Assembly (NCBI GenBank): GCA_032622095.1
Contig: CP136068.1
Location: 158,235,465-158,299,464 of the forward strand
Source: Siphonodentalium dalli
Lineage: Eukaryota > Mollusca > Scaphopoda > Gadilida > Siphonodentaliidae
Length of the DNA: 64,000 nucleotides
Direction: 5' to 3'
In this document: piece after piece, positions 33,005-44,700 of the stretch
How positions within the stretch are numbered: the first letter of the stretch is position 1
Layout of the letters: the number at the start of each line of letters is the position of its first letter
Translations under genes and position numbers: made by a program
The notes under the pieces: model-generated
What the model was told of the DNA's origin: nothing
Seen by the model: the letters and a program-made list of their open reading frames with translations, nothing else
The model's database searches: none

Positions 33005-33465
33005 TTTTTCTTCTGAACCATACGACTGAATTGGCTCATATTTGGCGTGGATGTTCCCTGGATGACATACACTCAAATGAGGTCACTGGGTCAAATAATT
33101 ACGAAGCCAGGGCCATAACTGTTTCTCTCCATAGTAATTCTTAAAACAAATTATTCTCCAGAACCATAAGACCGAATCACTCATATGTGTCAGATTTGTT
33201 CAAATGAGGTCATCGGGTCAAATGGTTGTTATTCGGGGCCACAACTCTTTCCCTCCATAGTAATGCTTAAAATAAGGTCTTCTCCAGAACCATAATACCG
33301 AATTGGTTCATATTTGGTGTGGATGTTCCATAGGTGACATATTCATATTTGTTCCAAGAGGTCACCATGTCAAATAGTTGTGAAGCCAGGACCATAACTC
33401 TTTCTCGCCATAGTAATTCTTGAAACGACTTCTTCTCAAGAACTATCGGGCCTATTTAGCTTAAA
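33005..33465 (+). repeat. Three tandem copies of a roughly 145-bp unit
   Basis: Repeated landmarks: gaaccata(c/a)gaccgaat, catatttggcgtggatgttc, aatgaggtcac(t/c)gggtca, gggccataactgtttctctc and catagtaattcttaaaa. The middle unit is the most altered. A G10 run closes the block near 33475-33485. Confidence 0.85.
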
Positions 33466-33485
33466 TTAGGTATGGGGGGGGGGGG

Positions 33486-33845
33486 CAATTTAAATTATAA
33501 AAAAAATGGTATTCAATATTTGTAATTGTTTGTCTAATTTAGATTTAACTACTTGTTCAATTTAATTTTTTTTTATAAAATAAATTAAACATTTTTGAAA
33601 AAACAAACCCCTGTTATAAGCATGCATTATTACATATGTCAGATATGATCTTATCTGTCTGATGTGTTTGATAATCAAATAGCCACTGGTGGGAATAGGG
33701 ATCATTAAAGTTCAAATTAAATATGAGATGGAATAACATGTGTTGTTCTTAACAAATTAGAAGTTCCCTTTAGTCGAAAGTGGCAGAGATAAGGATTTAA
33801 AACGTTTGCTTCGAATGAGTAGTTCTTCAACTCCTTAACATATCC
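33486..33845. other. No gene seen, very AT-rich
   Basis: Contains A8/T9 runs near 33499 and 33568 and no coding signal. Confidence 0.5.
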
Positions 33846-34107
33846 TCCGATGATTCTTCGATGATGCCCAAACATTTATCAGCTGAAGGATGCTTATTTA
33901 TATCCACAACGTGGGTAAACCAGAGGGCAGAAGAAAAAGAAAGAGTTCAACGGTTCTTTGATACTTTATTGAGACTGTCCTTGTTCTAATAGTTTATAGA
34001 TGTTTCAGAACGAAAACCATTTCCTGCTTTTCAAATTTTGCACCAATTTTGGTGAAACGTACCTATTCACAGTGACGTAATTTATAGAAGTTCATGCCGT
34101 GAAGGTA

Positions 34108-34268
34108 GTTATAACCTAATAAAGCTACGTTGACCTAATAAAGCTACGTTGACCTAATAAAGCTACATTGACCTAATTAAGCCACGTTGACCTACTATAA
34201 AGCTATGTTGACATAATAAAGCGACGTTGACACAATAAAGCTACGTTGACCTATAAAGCTAAGTTGAC
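34108..34268 (+). repeat. 20-bp minisatellite, about eight units (copy B)
   Basis: Same unit as 8428-8868 (cctaataaagctacgttga), with AATAAA in most units. The difference in copy number between the paralogous positions shows expansion or contraction since the duplication. Confidence 0.9.
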
Positions 34269-34567
34269 CTAACAAACTTACATATCGTTCGGATATCAGC
34301 CTGTCATGTCCCAACAGTATTTTGTGAGCTATTTGTCGGGAATATGGTCACTAGTTTGATTGGCAAGCTTATCGCGGACACTAATCTCTGGAAATAAATA
34401 TGGTCACTAGTTTGATGTATCTCATCATTCCGTATCTGGATTCACCGGTTGTATCTCCAATCCCTACTGACCTATATTTGAAAGATGGTGCTCAATTGAA
34501 ATTGGCTCCTTTCCCCAAATCCAAACAGGAAGTCGAAATTTAAATAATAATTATTAATTCATTTCAG

Positions 34568-34709
34568 CTTTATGAAGATGAGAAACTCTCACATGAAAAA
34601 GTAAAAAGAGAATTGGAGCAAGTTAAAAAAGAATTCTAGTAAAGAAGAACTGGACAAGTAACTCAAACTGCACGAACAGACTCGACCATCAGAATCAGAA
34701 GATACAAGG
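34568..34709 (+). other. Putative upstream exon 1, copy B
   Basis: Flanked by attcatttcag and gtaagt, which match the splice consensus better than in copy A. Opens as LYEDEKLSHEKVKRELEQV and stops at TAG after 23 residues. See 9356-9489. Confidence 0.4.
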
Positions 34710-35237
34710 GTAAGTTAACCCTTCCTATACTGAATGGATTCTCCCGCTCAATGATAAAAGTATATATTGGACTGATCTATTATTCATTTGGAGGGTGTTC
34801 AGGAAAATAAGCAGACGACAAGCATACACAAAGTGTAGAATGCTTACTATTAATTATCATAATTTAGTACAGAAAGTGTTAACGTATACCGATAACATGC
34901 TATTTCAATTATGAACCTTCCAGTGTTAACAACACTGAATAAAACAAGTTAGTTAGTATGACTAACGGTGTGTCCGCATGATGACTACCTTAGCTCAGTC
35001 ATTGTGACTAAGGCAGACAATTAGTCACAATGACTATGTTGATGCTAGTTATAACGATTAAGAAGTGGTTAGTCAAAGCGACTAATTAGGACATTATACT
35101 ACAATTATGTTAGTCAAAATGACCAGGATTGAGTCATAGTGACTAACTTTTATGATACACTGGGAATATGAACATATAATTTAGTGGAAATTGTGTGGAA
35201 ATTATCAATACTGATAATATAATGATATATTTTCCAG

Positions 35238-35311
35238 AATCAGAGACCGAACTGAAAGCAAGACAAACTTTTAATCCATTCTCTAAAACAGAGATATCAA
35301 TATACATGTAG
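35238..35311 (+). other. Putative upstream exon 2, copy B
   Basis: Bounded by tattttccag and gtataac and nearly identical to 10017-10084, with six extra bases (acatgt) near its 3' end that preserve the frame. It contains the same in-frame TGA upstream of the chosen start codon. Confidence 0.4.
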
Positions 35312-35702
35312 GTATAACAATAGTTTGTGGTTAGGTCTGTTTAACAAGTTCATTTTCCCGAGATGTCTGTGGTGTCATGGAATAAGAACCTTTTATCCAG
35401 ATAGTGTAGCCTTTGATTGAGAGTGAATTTCTTATGTATATGCCTTTATATCCTCCCATCACATTCGTTCAATTATATATCCAATAGAACTGCGATGCAA
35501 TGGAATTATAGAATATTTAACAATAATAAGCATAATGTAAGGCACTGTTGCAATTAGAGTTATTCTTCGTATAACTTAGTCACTATGAGTTAGTTATAAT
35601 GACTCATTGGATGTGCGGGTTAGTCAAAGTGACTCCAAATGCTTGTGACTAACCCTATTATTTTAGGCACTGTTGCAATTAGAGTTATTCTTTGTGCAAC
35701 TT

Positions 35703-35820
35703 AATCAATATGACTTTGCGGAGGGAGGGTATTCTAAGTGATTTAGCACTTGTCCTCCAATCCCTTTTGTCATAAAACCAATTTATGAAGAAATAAAACA
35801 AAACAAAAATCAATATGACT
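35703..35820 (+). mobile_element. Short retroposon-like insertion with 13-bp target duplication
   Basis: The 13-mer aatcaatatgact occurs at 35703-35715 and 35808-35820. The 92 bases between them end in an A-rich tail (gaagaaataaaacaaaac) and are absent from duplication A. The body contains ggagggagggtattctaag and gtcctccaatcccttttgtc. The layout is that of LINE-mobilised short RNA insertion; the source RNA is not recognised. Confidence 0.75.
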
Positions 35821-36068
35821 AACACAAGAGTTAGTCATAATGACACAAGATGTGGGTTAGTCAAATTGACTCAAAATATATACTTGTGACTATCCCTAGG
35901 ATAGCCACATTGACCCGATGTTTTCCTCAGTGAATGAATGTGCGGGTTAGTCACAGTGACCACATATGCTTATGACTAACCCTATGATAGCCGTATTGAC
36001 CCGATGTTTTTTTCTCAATGAATGAGCGCCATATTAATGATATTCTGCTTTTATCTTTCAGAAAAGCC

Positions 36069-37610
36069 ATGTCCGCTGCTGCATTCTGTGACCTTGATTC
36101 CCGGCCATTCGATTCGTTCTGCGGAACACACGTCATAGCATGTTGTTCCTCGTGTCATTTGGCTGCTTATCCAGACTGTAAACTTGAAGAACTTTCGAAA
36201 GCGACAGCAAAACTGGAAGCCGATGTCCAAGAATACGATTCAATTCTTGCTAAATTAATCTCAGAAGCCACAACGATACAGGAATCCGTTCCCGATTGGT
36301 TAAAAAGACAGGACGGAAGAGAGAAGGTTATGATAACAGAAGTTCAGCAATTATATTCCAAGATTCGCCGGATAGTCGATGATTGTGAGCAGAATGATCT
36401 CTCTCGTGTGAGAGAGACCATCTCAAAACACACATTGTCAGCAAGGAGCATTGATAAGATAGTAAAAGTTTTGTCAGAACTGAAGAAAGAACATGAAGTA
36501 TTGTCTGCAGGGATTCAGCAAGAGTCGGGGTCAGGGGCCAATGAAGGTGCGGCGATACGAATAGGTGAAATTAATGTCGCTTCACGTGACATGGGTGTGA
36601 CGTCACATGCCACTTCTCAAGCATCGACAGCCGAATCCCTGCACACGTGTGACGTCAGGTTACGTCAGACTGTATCCAAGTCAAAACAAATGATCAAAGA
36701 TTTCGAAGAGTTGTCACCCATACATTACGAGGCTGTGGTCACTAAAGGAGTGTTGGATTCTGTAGAGAAGATTCTGCATGATGCTTATACTATCGATATC
36801 TGTCAGCTGCCTGTCAAGACAATCAATATATGTCAAAAGCCTGTCCAGACAATCCGTCAAATAGTCAAGGAATTTGACTTTGATTGCGGTGGATCTCACG
36901 CGTTCATGGCATTCCTCGACACGAGTCCAACCTCAGAGATGATTATCGCTACCCGGGATCCATGCACGCTCAGTGTGGTAACTCAAAGTGGTAAAACCAT
37001 CAAGTCTGTCACTCTCACGACCAAACAACCACCTTGGGGTATTTGTCTTCTGAAGGATCGCATTTATTTAACGCAATGGAATCAAAATAATATATTGATG
37101 TTTAAAAAATCGGATCTTAGTCGTCTAACATCGTTATCGGTATCCGGAGGGTGTAGAGGTATCGTAACTGTTGGGGACAGATTAGTCGTTGCGTGTGTTG
37201 GTGATAAGTGCGTGCGTGTTTTAACAACGAGTGGTGACGTCGTTGCTCAGTCGTCACACGGCTTCAAGTATCCACGGGGTCTGGCTGTATCTCCGGAGGC
37301 CGACGCCGTGTTTGTTACGGATCGTGATGCAGATCAGGTGGTAGTGTTGTCCCCGGATCTCACGACACATCTCAGAACGATACCGTGTGGCGGGTCTTGG
37401 CCGATCGGTGTGTGCGTGTTTGGAGACCACATTTACGTCTGCAACTACAACAGTCGTCAAGTGATGGAACTGAGCCGTGACGGACAACGTAGTCGTTCTG
37501 TAATTTCGGTAACTCATCCCGTCGGAATATGCGTCAATCCTGCCAGAATGTGCTTCATGGTTTCAAATGAGCATAATAACTCTATTACGTCATACGTTGG
37601 TCAGCTATAA
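36069..37610 (+). CDS. B-box/coiled-coil/NHL-type beta-propeller protein (RING-less TRIM-like), copy B
   Basis: Predicted protein of 513 residues, colinear with the product of 10514-12034. The B-box ligands (C7, D10, C18, H21, C26, C29, C37) are unchanged although neighbouring residues differ (THVIACCSSC versus THFVSCCASC). The coiled coil spans about residues 40-155. An extra stretch around residue 175 (VASRDMG) is specific to this copy. The propeller from about 272 keeps its strand and turn pattern (PRGLAVSPEADAVFVTD, PIGVCVFGDHIYVCN). The start follows the acceptor tctttcag at 36061; the ATG at 36018 lies in the presumed intron. Both copies are uninterrupted, which suggests selection on both since duplication. 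Substrate or partner is unknown. Confidence 0.85.
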   Translation: MSAAAFCDLDSRPFDSFCGTHVIACCSSCHLAAYPDCKLEELSKATAKLEADVQEYDSILAKLISEATTIQESVPDWLKRQDGREKVMITEVQQLYSKIRRIVDDCEQNDLSRVRETISKHTLSARSIDKIVKVLSELKKEHEVLSAGIQQESGSGANEGAAIRIGEINVASRDMGVTSHATSQASTAESLHTCDVRLRQTVSKSKQMIKDFEELSPIHYEAVVTKGVLDSVEKILHDAYTIDICQLPVKTINICQKPVQTIRQIVKEFDFDCGGSHAFMAFLDTSPTSEMIIATRDPCTLSVVTQSGKTIKSVTLTTKQPPWGICLLKDRIYLTQWNQNNILMFKKSDLSRLTSLSVSGGCRGIVTVGDRLVVACVGDKCVRVLTTSGDVVAQSSHGFKYPRGLAVSPEADAVFVTDRDADQVVVLSPDLTTHLRTIPCGGSWPIGVCVFGDHIYVCNYNSRQVMELSRDGQRSRSVISVTHPVGICVNPARMCFMVSNEHNNSITSYVGQL

Positions 37611-37968
37611 ACATCTAGAGAAGTTTACGTACAAGTGTGTTATAGACACGAAACGGACAAGTCATCAGTTTGCAGCTCCTTCACGTAACACTTATCACAC
37701 GATGGACCATGGATGGGCTGTAATCAGTTATATAGTTACATCGCTCGATCGGTATAATATAAGTTAATGCATGGACTCCTCGGAATGTGCTTCAGGCATG
37801 GGATCAAATTATTCGAAACGTCTATCTTACATCAAGCATGGGCCAGGTACAAAATCATGTGTGTTACGTTTTGAACCTGCTATAACTGGACATGCAAATA
37901 ATCAGTTTGCAGCACCGGAAAAATTACCAGGGATGTTCCGCAAACATACTGTTTCATTATTCGTCGTC

Positions 37969-38425
37969 TTAACACTTCCATGACTGGAGCTTCCTGAAAT
38001 TTTACGAAATCCCTGTGGCAATGCATTCTCTTATAAATGCGAGCCTCCCATAGGGAGACTTGCATATATATAAGAGAATATATTTGCCTAACAATATGTA
38101 CCTTGACTGTGTAAGCCAGTGCATTCTCTTATATATATGCGACCATCCCATATGGAGCCTCGAATATTTAACAGAATATATTTGCCAAACAATATTTACC
38201 TTGACATTGTAAGCCAGTGCATTCTCTTATATATGCTAGCCTCCCATAGGGAGCATCGCATATATAAGAGAATATATTTGCCTAACAATATTTACCTTTA
38301 CTTTGTAAGCCTGTGCATTATCTTATATATGCTAGGCTCCCATGTAGACTCGTATATATAAGAGCATGAACTGGCACATGATATTTGATGCTTCACCGGT
38401 GCAGCTTCGGGCATGAAAGGATTAA
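37969..38425 (+). mobile_element. piggyBac-like MITE with expanded interior
   Basis: TTAAcacttccatgactgg at the left, ggcatgaaaggaTTAA at the right. Compared with 12589-12838 the centre is tandemly expanded: a segment with gcatatataagagaata, tttgcctaacaatattta, tgtaagcc and gtgcattctcttatatat occurs about three times. Confidence 0.75.
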
Positions 38426-38465
38426 AACAGTGTGCTGATATTCAACTCATATTCAATCTGGTCAG

Positions 38466-38727
38466 TTAACCCTTCAATGACTAGAGCTTCCTGAAATTTA
38501 ACGAAAACCCTGTGGCAATGCATTCTCTTATATATACGAATCTCACATGGGGAGCCTCGCATATATGTGAAAATACATTGGCCCAGCGATATTTACTTTG
38601 ACTTTATAAGTCAGTGCTTCCTGTTATATATGGGAGGCTCCCCTGGCAGACTTGCTTATATAAGATAATACACTGGCACAGGATTTTTAATGCTGCACCA
38701 ACGAAGCTCCCGTCACGAAAGGGTTAA
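38466..38727 (+). mobile_element. piggyBac-like MITE, second unit of copy B
   Basis: TTAAcccttcaatgact to cgtcacgaaagggTTAA, equivalent to 13188-13450. Separated from the first by the same 40-base spacer (cagtgtgctgatattcaact). Confidence 0.75.
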
Positions 38728-38755
38728 ACAGGTGTGTATGTAAATGACGTAAGGA

Positions 38756-41700
38756 CAGCTATAGCTATAATGGTTATAGGTACATTTAACTATAGCTATA
38801 ATGGTTATAAGTACATTCAACTATAGATATAATGGTTATATTTACATTTAACTATAGCTATAATGGTTATATGTACATTTAACTATAGCTGTAATGGTTA
38901 TAATTACATTCAACTATAGATATAATGGTTATATTTACATTTAAATATACCTATAATGGTTATATATGTACATTTAACTATATATATAATGGTTATCAGT
39001 ACATTTAACTATATCTATAATGGTTATAAGTCATTTAACTATATCTATAATGGTTATAAGTCATTTAACTATATCTATAATGGTTATAAGTACATTTAAC
39101 TATATCTATAATGGTTATAAGTCATTTAACTATATCTATAATGGTTATAAGTCATTTAACTATATCTATAATGGTTATAAGTACATTTAACTATATCTAT
39201 AATGGTTATAAGTCATTTAACTATATCTATAATGGTTATAAGTACATTTAACTATATCTATAATGGTTATAAGTACATTTAACTATATCTATAATGGTTA
39301 TAAGTACATTTAACTATATCTATAATGGTTATAAGTCATTTAACTATATCTATAATGGTTATAAGTACATTTAACTATATCTATAATGGTTATAAGTACA
39401 TTTAACTATATCTATAATGGTTATAAGTACATTTAACTATATCTATAATGGTTATAAGTCATTTAACTATATCTATAATGGTTATAAGTCATTTAACTAT
39501 ATCTATAATGGTTATAAGTACATTTAACTATATCTATAATGGTTATAAGTACATTTAACTATATCTATAATGGTTATAAGTACATTTAACTATATATATA
39601 ATGGTTATAAGTACATTTAACTATATCTATAATGGTTATAAGTCATTTAACTATATCTATAATGGTTATAAGTACATTTAACTATATCTATAATGGTTAT
39701 AAGTACATTTAACTATATCTATAATGGTTATAAGTACATTTAACTATATCTATAATGGTTATAAGTCATTTAACTATATCTATAATGGTTATAAGTCATT
39801 TAACTATATCTATAATGGTTATAAGTACATTTAACTATATCTATAATGGTTATAAGTACATTTAACTATATCTATAATGGTTATAAGTACATTTAACTAT
39901 ATCTATAATGGTTATAAGTACATTTAACTATATCTATAATGGTTATAAGTACATTTAACTATATCTATAATGGTTATAAGTACATTTAACTATATCTATA
40001 ATGGTTATAAGTACATTTAACTATATCTATAATGGTTATAAGTACATTTAACTATATCTATAATGGTTATAAGTACATTTAACTATATCTATAATGGTTA
40101 TAAGTACATTTAACTATATCTATAATGGTTATAAGTACATTTAACTATATCTATAATGGTTATAAGTACATTTAACTATATCTATAATGGTTATAAGTAC
40201 ATTTAACTATATCTATAATGGTTATAAGTACATTTAACTATATCTATAATGGTTATAAGTCATTTAACTATATCTATAATGGTTATAAGTCATTTAACTA
40301 TATCTATAATGGTTATAAGTACATTTAACTATATCTATAATGGTTATAAGTACATTTAACTATATCTATAATGGTTATAAGTCATTTAACTATATCTATA
40401 ATGGTTATAAGTCATTTAACTATATCTATAATGGTTATAAGTCATTTAACTATATCTATAATGGTTATAAGTACATTTAACTATATCTATAATGGTTATA
40501 AGTACATTTAACTATATCTATAATGGTTATAAGTACATTTAACTATATCTATAATGGTTATAAGTACATTTAACTATATCTATAATTGTTATCAGTACAT
40601 TTAACTATATCTATAATGGTTATAAGTACATTTAACTATATCTATAATGGTTATAAGTACATTTAACTATATCTATAATGGTTATAAGTACATTTAACTA
40701 TATCTATAATGGTTATAAGTCATTTAACTATATCTATAATGGTTATAAGTACATTTAACTATATCTATAATTGTTATCAGTACATTTAACTATATCTATA
40801 ATGGTTATCAGTACATTTAACTATATCTATAATGGTTATAAGTACATTTAACTATATCTATAATGGTTATAAGTACATTTAACTATATCTATAATGGTTA
40901 TAAGTACATTTAACTATATCTATAATGGTTATAAGTCATTTAACTATATCTATAATGGTTATAAGTACATTTAACTATATCTATAATTGTTATCAGTACA
41001 TTTAACTATATCTATAATTGTTATCAGTACATTTAACTATATCTATAATGGTTATAAGTACATTTAACTATATCTATAATGGTTATAAGTACATTTAACT
41101 ATATCTATAATGGTTATAAGTACATTTAACTATATCTATAATTGTTATCAGTACATTTAACTATATCTATAATGGTTATAAGTACATTTAACTATATCTA
41201 TAATGGTTATAAGTACATTTAACTATATCTATAATGGTTATAAGTACATTTAACTATATCTATAATGGTTATAAGTACATTTAACTATATCTATAATTGT
41301 TATCAGTACATTTAACTATATCTATAATGGTTATAAGTACATTTAACTATATCTATAATGGTTATAAGTACATTTAACTATATCTATAATTGTTATCAGT
41401 ACATTTAACTATATCTATAATGGTTATAAGTACATTTAACTATATCTATAATGGTTATAAGTACATTTAACTATATCTATAATGGTTATAAGTACATTTA
41501 ACTATATCTATAATGGTTATAAGTACATTTAACTATATCTATAATTGTTATCAGTACATTTAACTATATCTATAATGGTTATAAGTCATTTAACTATATC
41601 TATAATGGTTATAAGTCATTTAACTATATCTATAATGGTTATCAGTACATTTAACTATATCTATAATGGTTATAAGTCATTTAACTATATCTATAATGGT

Positions 41701-44700
41701 TATAAGTCATTTAACTATATCTATAATGGTTATAAGTACATTTAACTATATCTATAATGGTTATAAGTACATTTAACTATATCTATAATGGTTATAAGTA
41801 CATTTAACTATATCTATAATGGTTATAAGTCATTTAACTATATCTATAATGGTTATAAGTCATTTAACTATATCTATAATGGTTATAAGTCATTTAACTA
41901 TATCTATAATGGTTATAAGTACATTTAACTATATCTATAATGGTTATAAGTACATTTAACTATATCTATAATGGTTATAAGTACATTTAACTATATCTAT
42001 AATGGTTATAAGTACATTTAACTATATCTATAATTGTTATCAGTACATTTAACTATATCTATAATGGTTATAAGTACATTTAACTATATCTATAATGGTT
42101 ATAAGTCATTTAACTATATCTATAATGGTTATAAGTACATTTAACTATATCTATAATGGTTATAAGTACATTTAACTATATCTATAATGGTTATAAGTCA
42201 TTTAACTATATCTATAATGGTTATAAGTCATTTAACTATATCTATAATGGTTATAAGTCATTTAACTATATCTATAATGGTTATAAGTCATTTAACTATA
42301 TCTATAATGGTTATAAGTCATTTAACTATATCTATAATGGTTATAAGTACATTTAACTATATCTATAATGGTTATAAGTACATTTAACTATATCTATAAT
42401 GGTTATAAGTACATTTAACTATATCTATAATGGTTATAAGTCATTTAACTATATCTATAATGGTTATAAGTCATTTAACTATATCTATAATGGTTATAAG
42501 TACATTTAACTATATCTATAATGGTTATAAGTCATTTAACTATATCTATAATGGTTATAAGTACATTTAACTATATCTATAATGGTTATAAGTACATTTA
42601 ACTATATCTATAATGGTTATAAGTACATTTAACTATATCTATAATGGTTATAAGTCATTTAACTATATCTATAATGGTTATAAGTCATTTAACTATATCT
42701 ATAATGGTTATAAGTACATTTAACTATATCTATAATGGTTATAAGTACATTTAACTATATCTATAATGGTTATAAGTCATTTAACTATATCTATAATGGT
42801 TATAAGTCATTTAACTATATCTATAATGGTTATAAGTCATTTAACTATATCTATAATGGTTATAAGTCATTTAACTATATCTATAATGGTTATAAGTCAT
42901 TTAACTATATCTATAATGGTTATAAGTCATTTAACTATATCTATAATGGTTATAAGTCATTTAACTATATCTATAATGGTTATAAGTCATTTAACTATAT
43001 CTATAATGGTTATAAGTCATTTAACTATATCTATAATGGTTATAAGTACATTTAACTATATCTATAATGGTTATAAGTACATTTAACTATATCTATAATG
43101 GTTATAAGTCATTTAACTATATCTATAATGGTTATAAGTCATTTAACTATATCTATAATGGTTATAAGTCATTTAACTATATCTATAATGGTTATAAGTA
43201 CATTTAACTATATCTATAATGGTTATAAGTACATTTAACTATATCTATAATGGTTATAAGTCATTTAACTATATCTATAATGGTTATAAGTCATTTAACT
43301 ATATCTATAATGGTTATAAGTACATTTAACTATATCTATAATGGTTATAAGTACATTTAACTATATCTATAATGGTTATAAGTCATTTAACTATATCTAT
43401 AATGGTTATAAGTCATTTAACTATATCTATAATGGTTATAAGTCATTTAACTATATCTATAATGGTTATAAGTACATTTAACTATATCTATAATGGTTAT
43501 AAGTACATTTAACTATATCTATAATGGTTATAAGTACATTTAACTATATCTATAATGGTTATAAGTCATTTAACTATATCTATAATGGTTATAAGTCATT
43601 TAACTATATCTATAATGGTTATAAGTACATTTAACTATATCTATAATGGTTATAAGTACATTTAACTATATCTATAATGGTTATAAGTCATTTAACTATA
43701 TCTATAATGGTTATAAGTACATTTAACTATATCTATAATGGTTATAAGTACATTTAACTATATCTATAATGGTTATAAGTACATTTAACTATATCTATAA
43801 TGGTTATAAGTACATTTAACTATATCTATAATGGTTATAAGTCATTTAACTATATCTATAATGGTTATAAGTACATTTAACTATATCTATAATGGTTATA
43901 AGTACATTTAACTATATCTATAATGGTTATAAGTACATTTAACTATATCTATAATGGTTATAAGTCATTTAACTATATCTATAATGGTTATAAGTCATTT
44001 AACTATATCTATAATGGTTATAAGTACATTTAACTATATCTATAATGGTTATAAGTACATTTAACTATATCTATAATGGTTATAAGTACATTTAACTATA
44101 TCTATAATGGTTATAAGTACATTTAACTATATCTATAATGGTTATAAGTACATTTAACTATATCTATAATGGTTATAAGTACATTTAACTATATATATAA
44201 TGGTTATAAGTACATTTAACTATATCTATAATGGTTATAAGTACATTTAACTATATCTATAATGGTTATAAGTACATTTAACTATATCTATAATGGTTAT
44301 AAGTCATTTAACTATATCTATAATGGTTATAAGTCATTTAACTATATCTATAATGGTTATAAGTCATTTAACTATATCTATAATGGTTATAAGTACATTT
44401 AACTATATCTATAATGGTTATAAGTACATTTAACTATATCTATAATGGTTATAAGTACATTTAACTATATCTATAATGGTTATAAGTACATTTAACTATA
44501 TCTATAATGGTTATAAGTCATTTAACTATATCTATAATGGTTATAAGTACATTTAACTATATCTATAATGGTTATAAGTACATTTAACTATATCTATAAT
44601 GGTTATAAGTACATTTAACTATATCTATAATGGTTATAAGTCATTTAACTATATCTATAATGGTTATAAGTCATTTAACTATATCTATAATGGTTATAAG

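Larger units (their letters stand above)
34930..36005 (+). promoter_or_regulatory. Cluster of TTAGTCA/TGACTAA inverted motif pairs, copy B
   Basis: Homologous to 9710-10450 and longer: the segment gtgcgggttagtca...tgactaaccct occurs about three times between 35615 and 35995. Whether it acts as a bZIP-bound array or is only a degenerate repeat cannot be decided from sequence. Confidence 0.35.
33846..38755 (+). repeat. Segmental duplication, copy B (contains a B-box/NHL gene)
   Basis: Colinear with 8160-13540. Differences from copy A: a shorter 20-bp array, a 92-bp insertion with 13-bp target duplication at 35703-35820, extra TGACT motifs, an additional eight codons in the gene, two longer MITE units instead of three, and the large minisatellite at its right edge. 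R7 homology beyond that array (46985-47465) shows that the duplicated tract originally extended further. Confidence 0.9.

Noticed and set aside
42735-43086. Open frames of FNYIYNGYKS or MVISHLTISI repeats, also at 41545, 42156, 45087 and 45148
   Set aside because: Consecutive 30-bp minisatellite units keep frame by chance of period; a 31-bp unit ends each.
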